Assembly (NCBI GenBank): GCA_947169985.1
Contig: CAMVRW010000135.1
Location: 1 to 6,761 of the forward strand
Direction: 5' to 3'
From: an uncultured Butyrivibrio sp.
Lineage (GTDB): Bacteria > Bacillota > Clostridia > Lachnospirales > Lachnospiraceae
DNA length: 6,761 nt
Position numbers and translations under genes: made by a program. Below the pieces are notes generated by a model. That model did not search any database. It saw only the letters and a list, made by a program, of their open reading frames with translations, and was not told the DNA's origin. Position 1 is the first letter of the stretch. Each line of letters starts with the position of its first letter. Positions 6,386-6,761 of this stretch are shown here, in pieces.

Positions 6386-6761
6386 ATGGGGAAGTCGTTT
6401 TTTGAAGTTTTTCCTGCTTTGAAGCTGGACCAGGACACCAGTGAGATCATGGAGCAGACTGAGGTTGTAAAGGTTTCTACAACCCGTAAGCAGGATTTTA
6501 TAAGGATATACATCGCCAGCAATAAGCTTATTGATAAGTCGGACATCGTCAAGACAGAGACCAGCATCAAGAAGCAGCTTTTTGGCGAACAGGATATAAC
6601 CATCAAGATCTATGAGAAATTCAGCCTTTCGGCGCAGTACACCCCTGAGAATCTGCTGGATATCTACAGAGAGAGTATAGAGCTGGAGCTAAAAGACTAT
6701 GACCATATGGAGTATAGTCTTTTTCGTGCTGCTAATTTTCTTTACCCCGATCAGGGAAGCG
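6386..6761 (+). CDS. polC: DNA polymerase III PolC-type alpha subunit, N-terminal part (truncated by window end)
   Basis: Start of the large replicative polymerase of Gram-positive bacteria, which carries its own proofreading exonuclease. Only 125 complete codons are present, and the frame is still open at the right edge. The visible part matches the N-terminal region of PolC: FFEVFPALKLDQD near the start, KVSTTRKQDFIRIYIASNKLI (about 30-50), then IKKQLFGEQDITIKIYEKF and LSAQYTPENLLDIYRESIELEL. The OB-fold, PHP, exonuclease and polymerase domains would lie beyond the window (the family is about 1,400-1,500 residues). The start is ATG 6386: an in-frame TGA at 6371-6373 rules out a longer form, and GAGG at 6372-6375 gives a rather long ten-base spacing, so initiation may be modest. 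The position directly after ispG is typical of Clostridia. Confidence 0.95.
   Translation, partial: MGKSFFEVFPALKLDQDTSEIMEQTEVVKVSTTRKQDFIRIYIASNKLIDKSDIVKTETSIKKQLFGEQDITIKIYEKFSLSAQYTPENLLDIYRESIELELKDYDHMEYSLFRAANFLYPDQGS

Noticed and set aside
1..6761. Mobile element, CRISPR array, phage gene or novel defence system
   Set aside because: Every gene but the left-edge fragment is a standard housekeeping gene in its known order. No direct repeat array, transposase, integrase or change of composition was seen.

Overview
The window is a stretch of a core housekeeping operon from a low-to-moderate GC Gram-positive bacterium of the class Clostridia, most likely a member of the Lachnospiraceae (Butyrivibrio-like). 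The assignment rests on three things. The gene order pyrH-frr-uppS-cdsA-dxr-rseP-ispG-polC has ispG where Bacillus carries proS. The last gene is a Gram-positive-type PolC replicase. Shine-Dalgarno sites are strong and the arginine codons favour AGA/AGG. The family assignment is an inference from the look of the proteins, not from a search.

Layout, all on the + strand: the last 32 codons of an unidentified gene (1-101); pyrH, UMP kinase (120-812); frr, ribosome recycling factor (835-1386); uppS, undecaprenyl diphosphate synthase (1399-2115); cdsA, CDP-diglyceride synthase (2112-2936, GTG start overlapping uppS by 4 bases); a 134-base gap holding a hairpin plus T-tract that looks like an intrinsic terminator or attenuator (3004-3039); dxr, DXP reductoisomerase (3071-4222); rseP, site-2 membrane protease (4222-5274, sharing one base with dxr); ispG, HMBPP synthase (5296-6357); and the first 125 codons of polC (6386 to the window end). 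No interval over 300 bases lacks a gene. I see no tRNA, rRNA, CRISPR, insertion sequence or phage element.

The genes work together around growth of the envelope and of macromolecules. Dxr and IspG are two steps of the MEP pathway that makes IPP/DMAPP, and UppS polymerises these into the C55 lipid carrier for peptidoglycan. CdsA makes the CDP-diacylglycerol used for phospholipids. PyrH feeds UDP/UTP and CTP to nucleic acid, sugar-nucleotide and CDP-lipid synthesis. Frr recycles ribosomes, RseP cleaves membrane proteins, and PolC replicates the chromosome.

I found no sign of a novel biological system here. The points worth a second look are the terminator-like hairpin splitting the operon upstream of dxr, the non-Ts gene end upstream of pyrH, and a few family-motif substitutions in UppS, IspG, PyrH and RseP.
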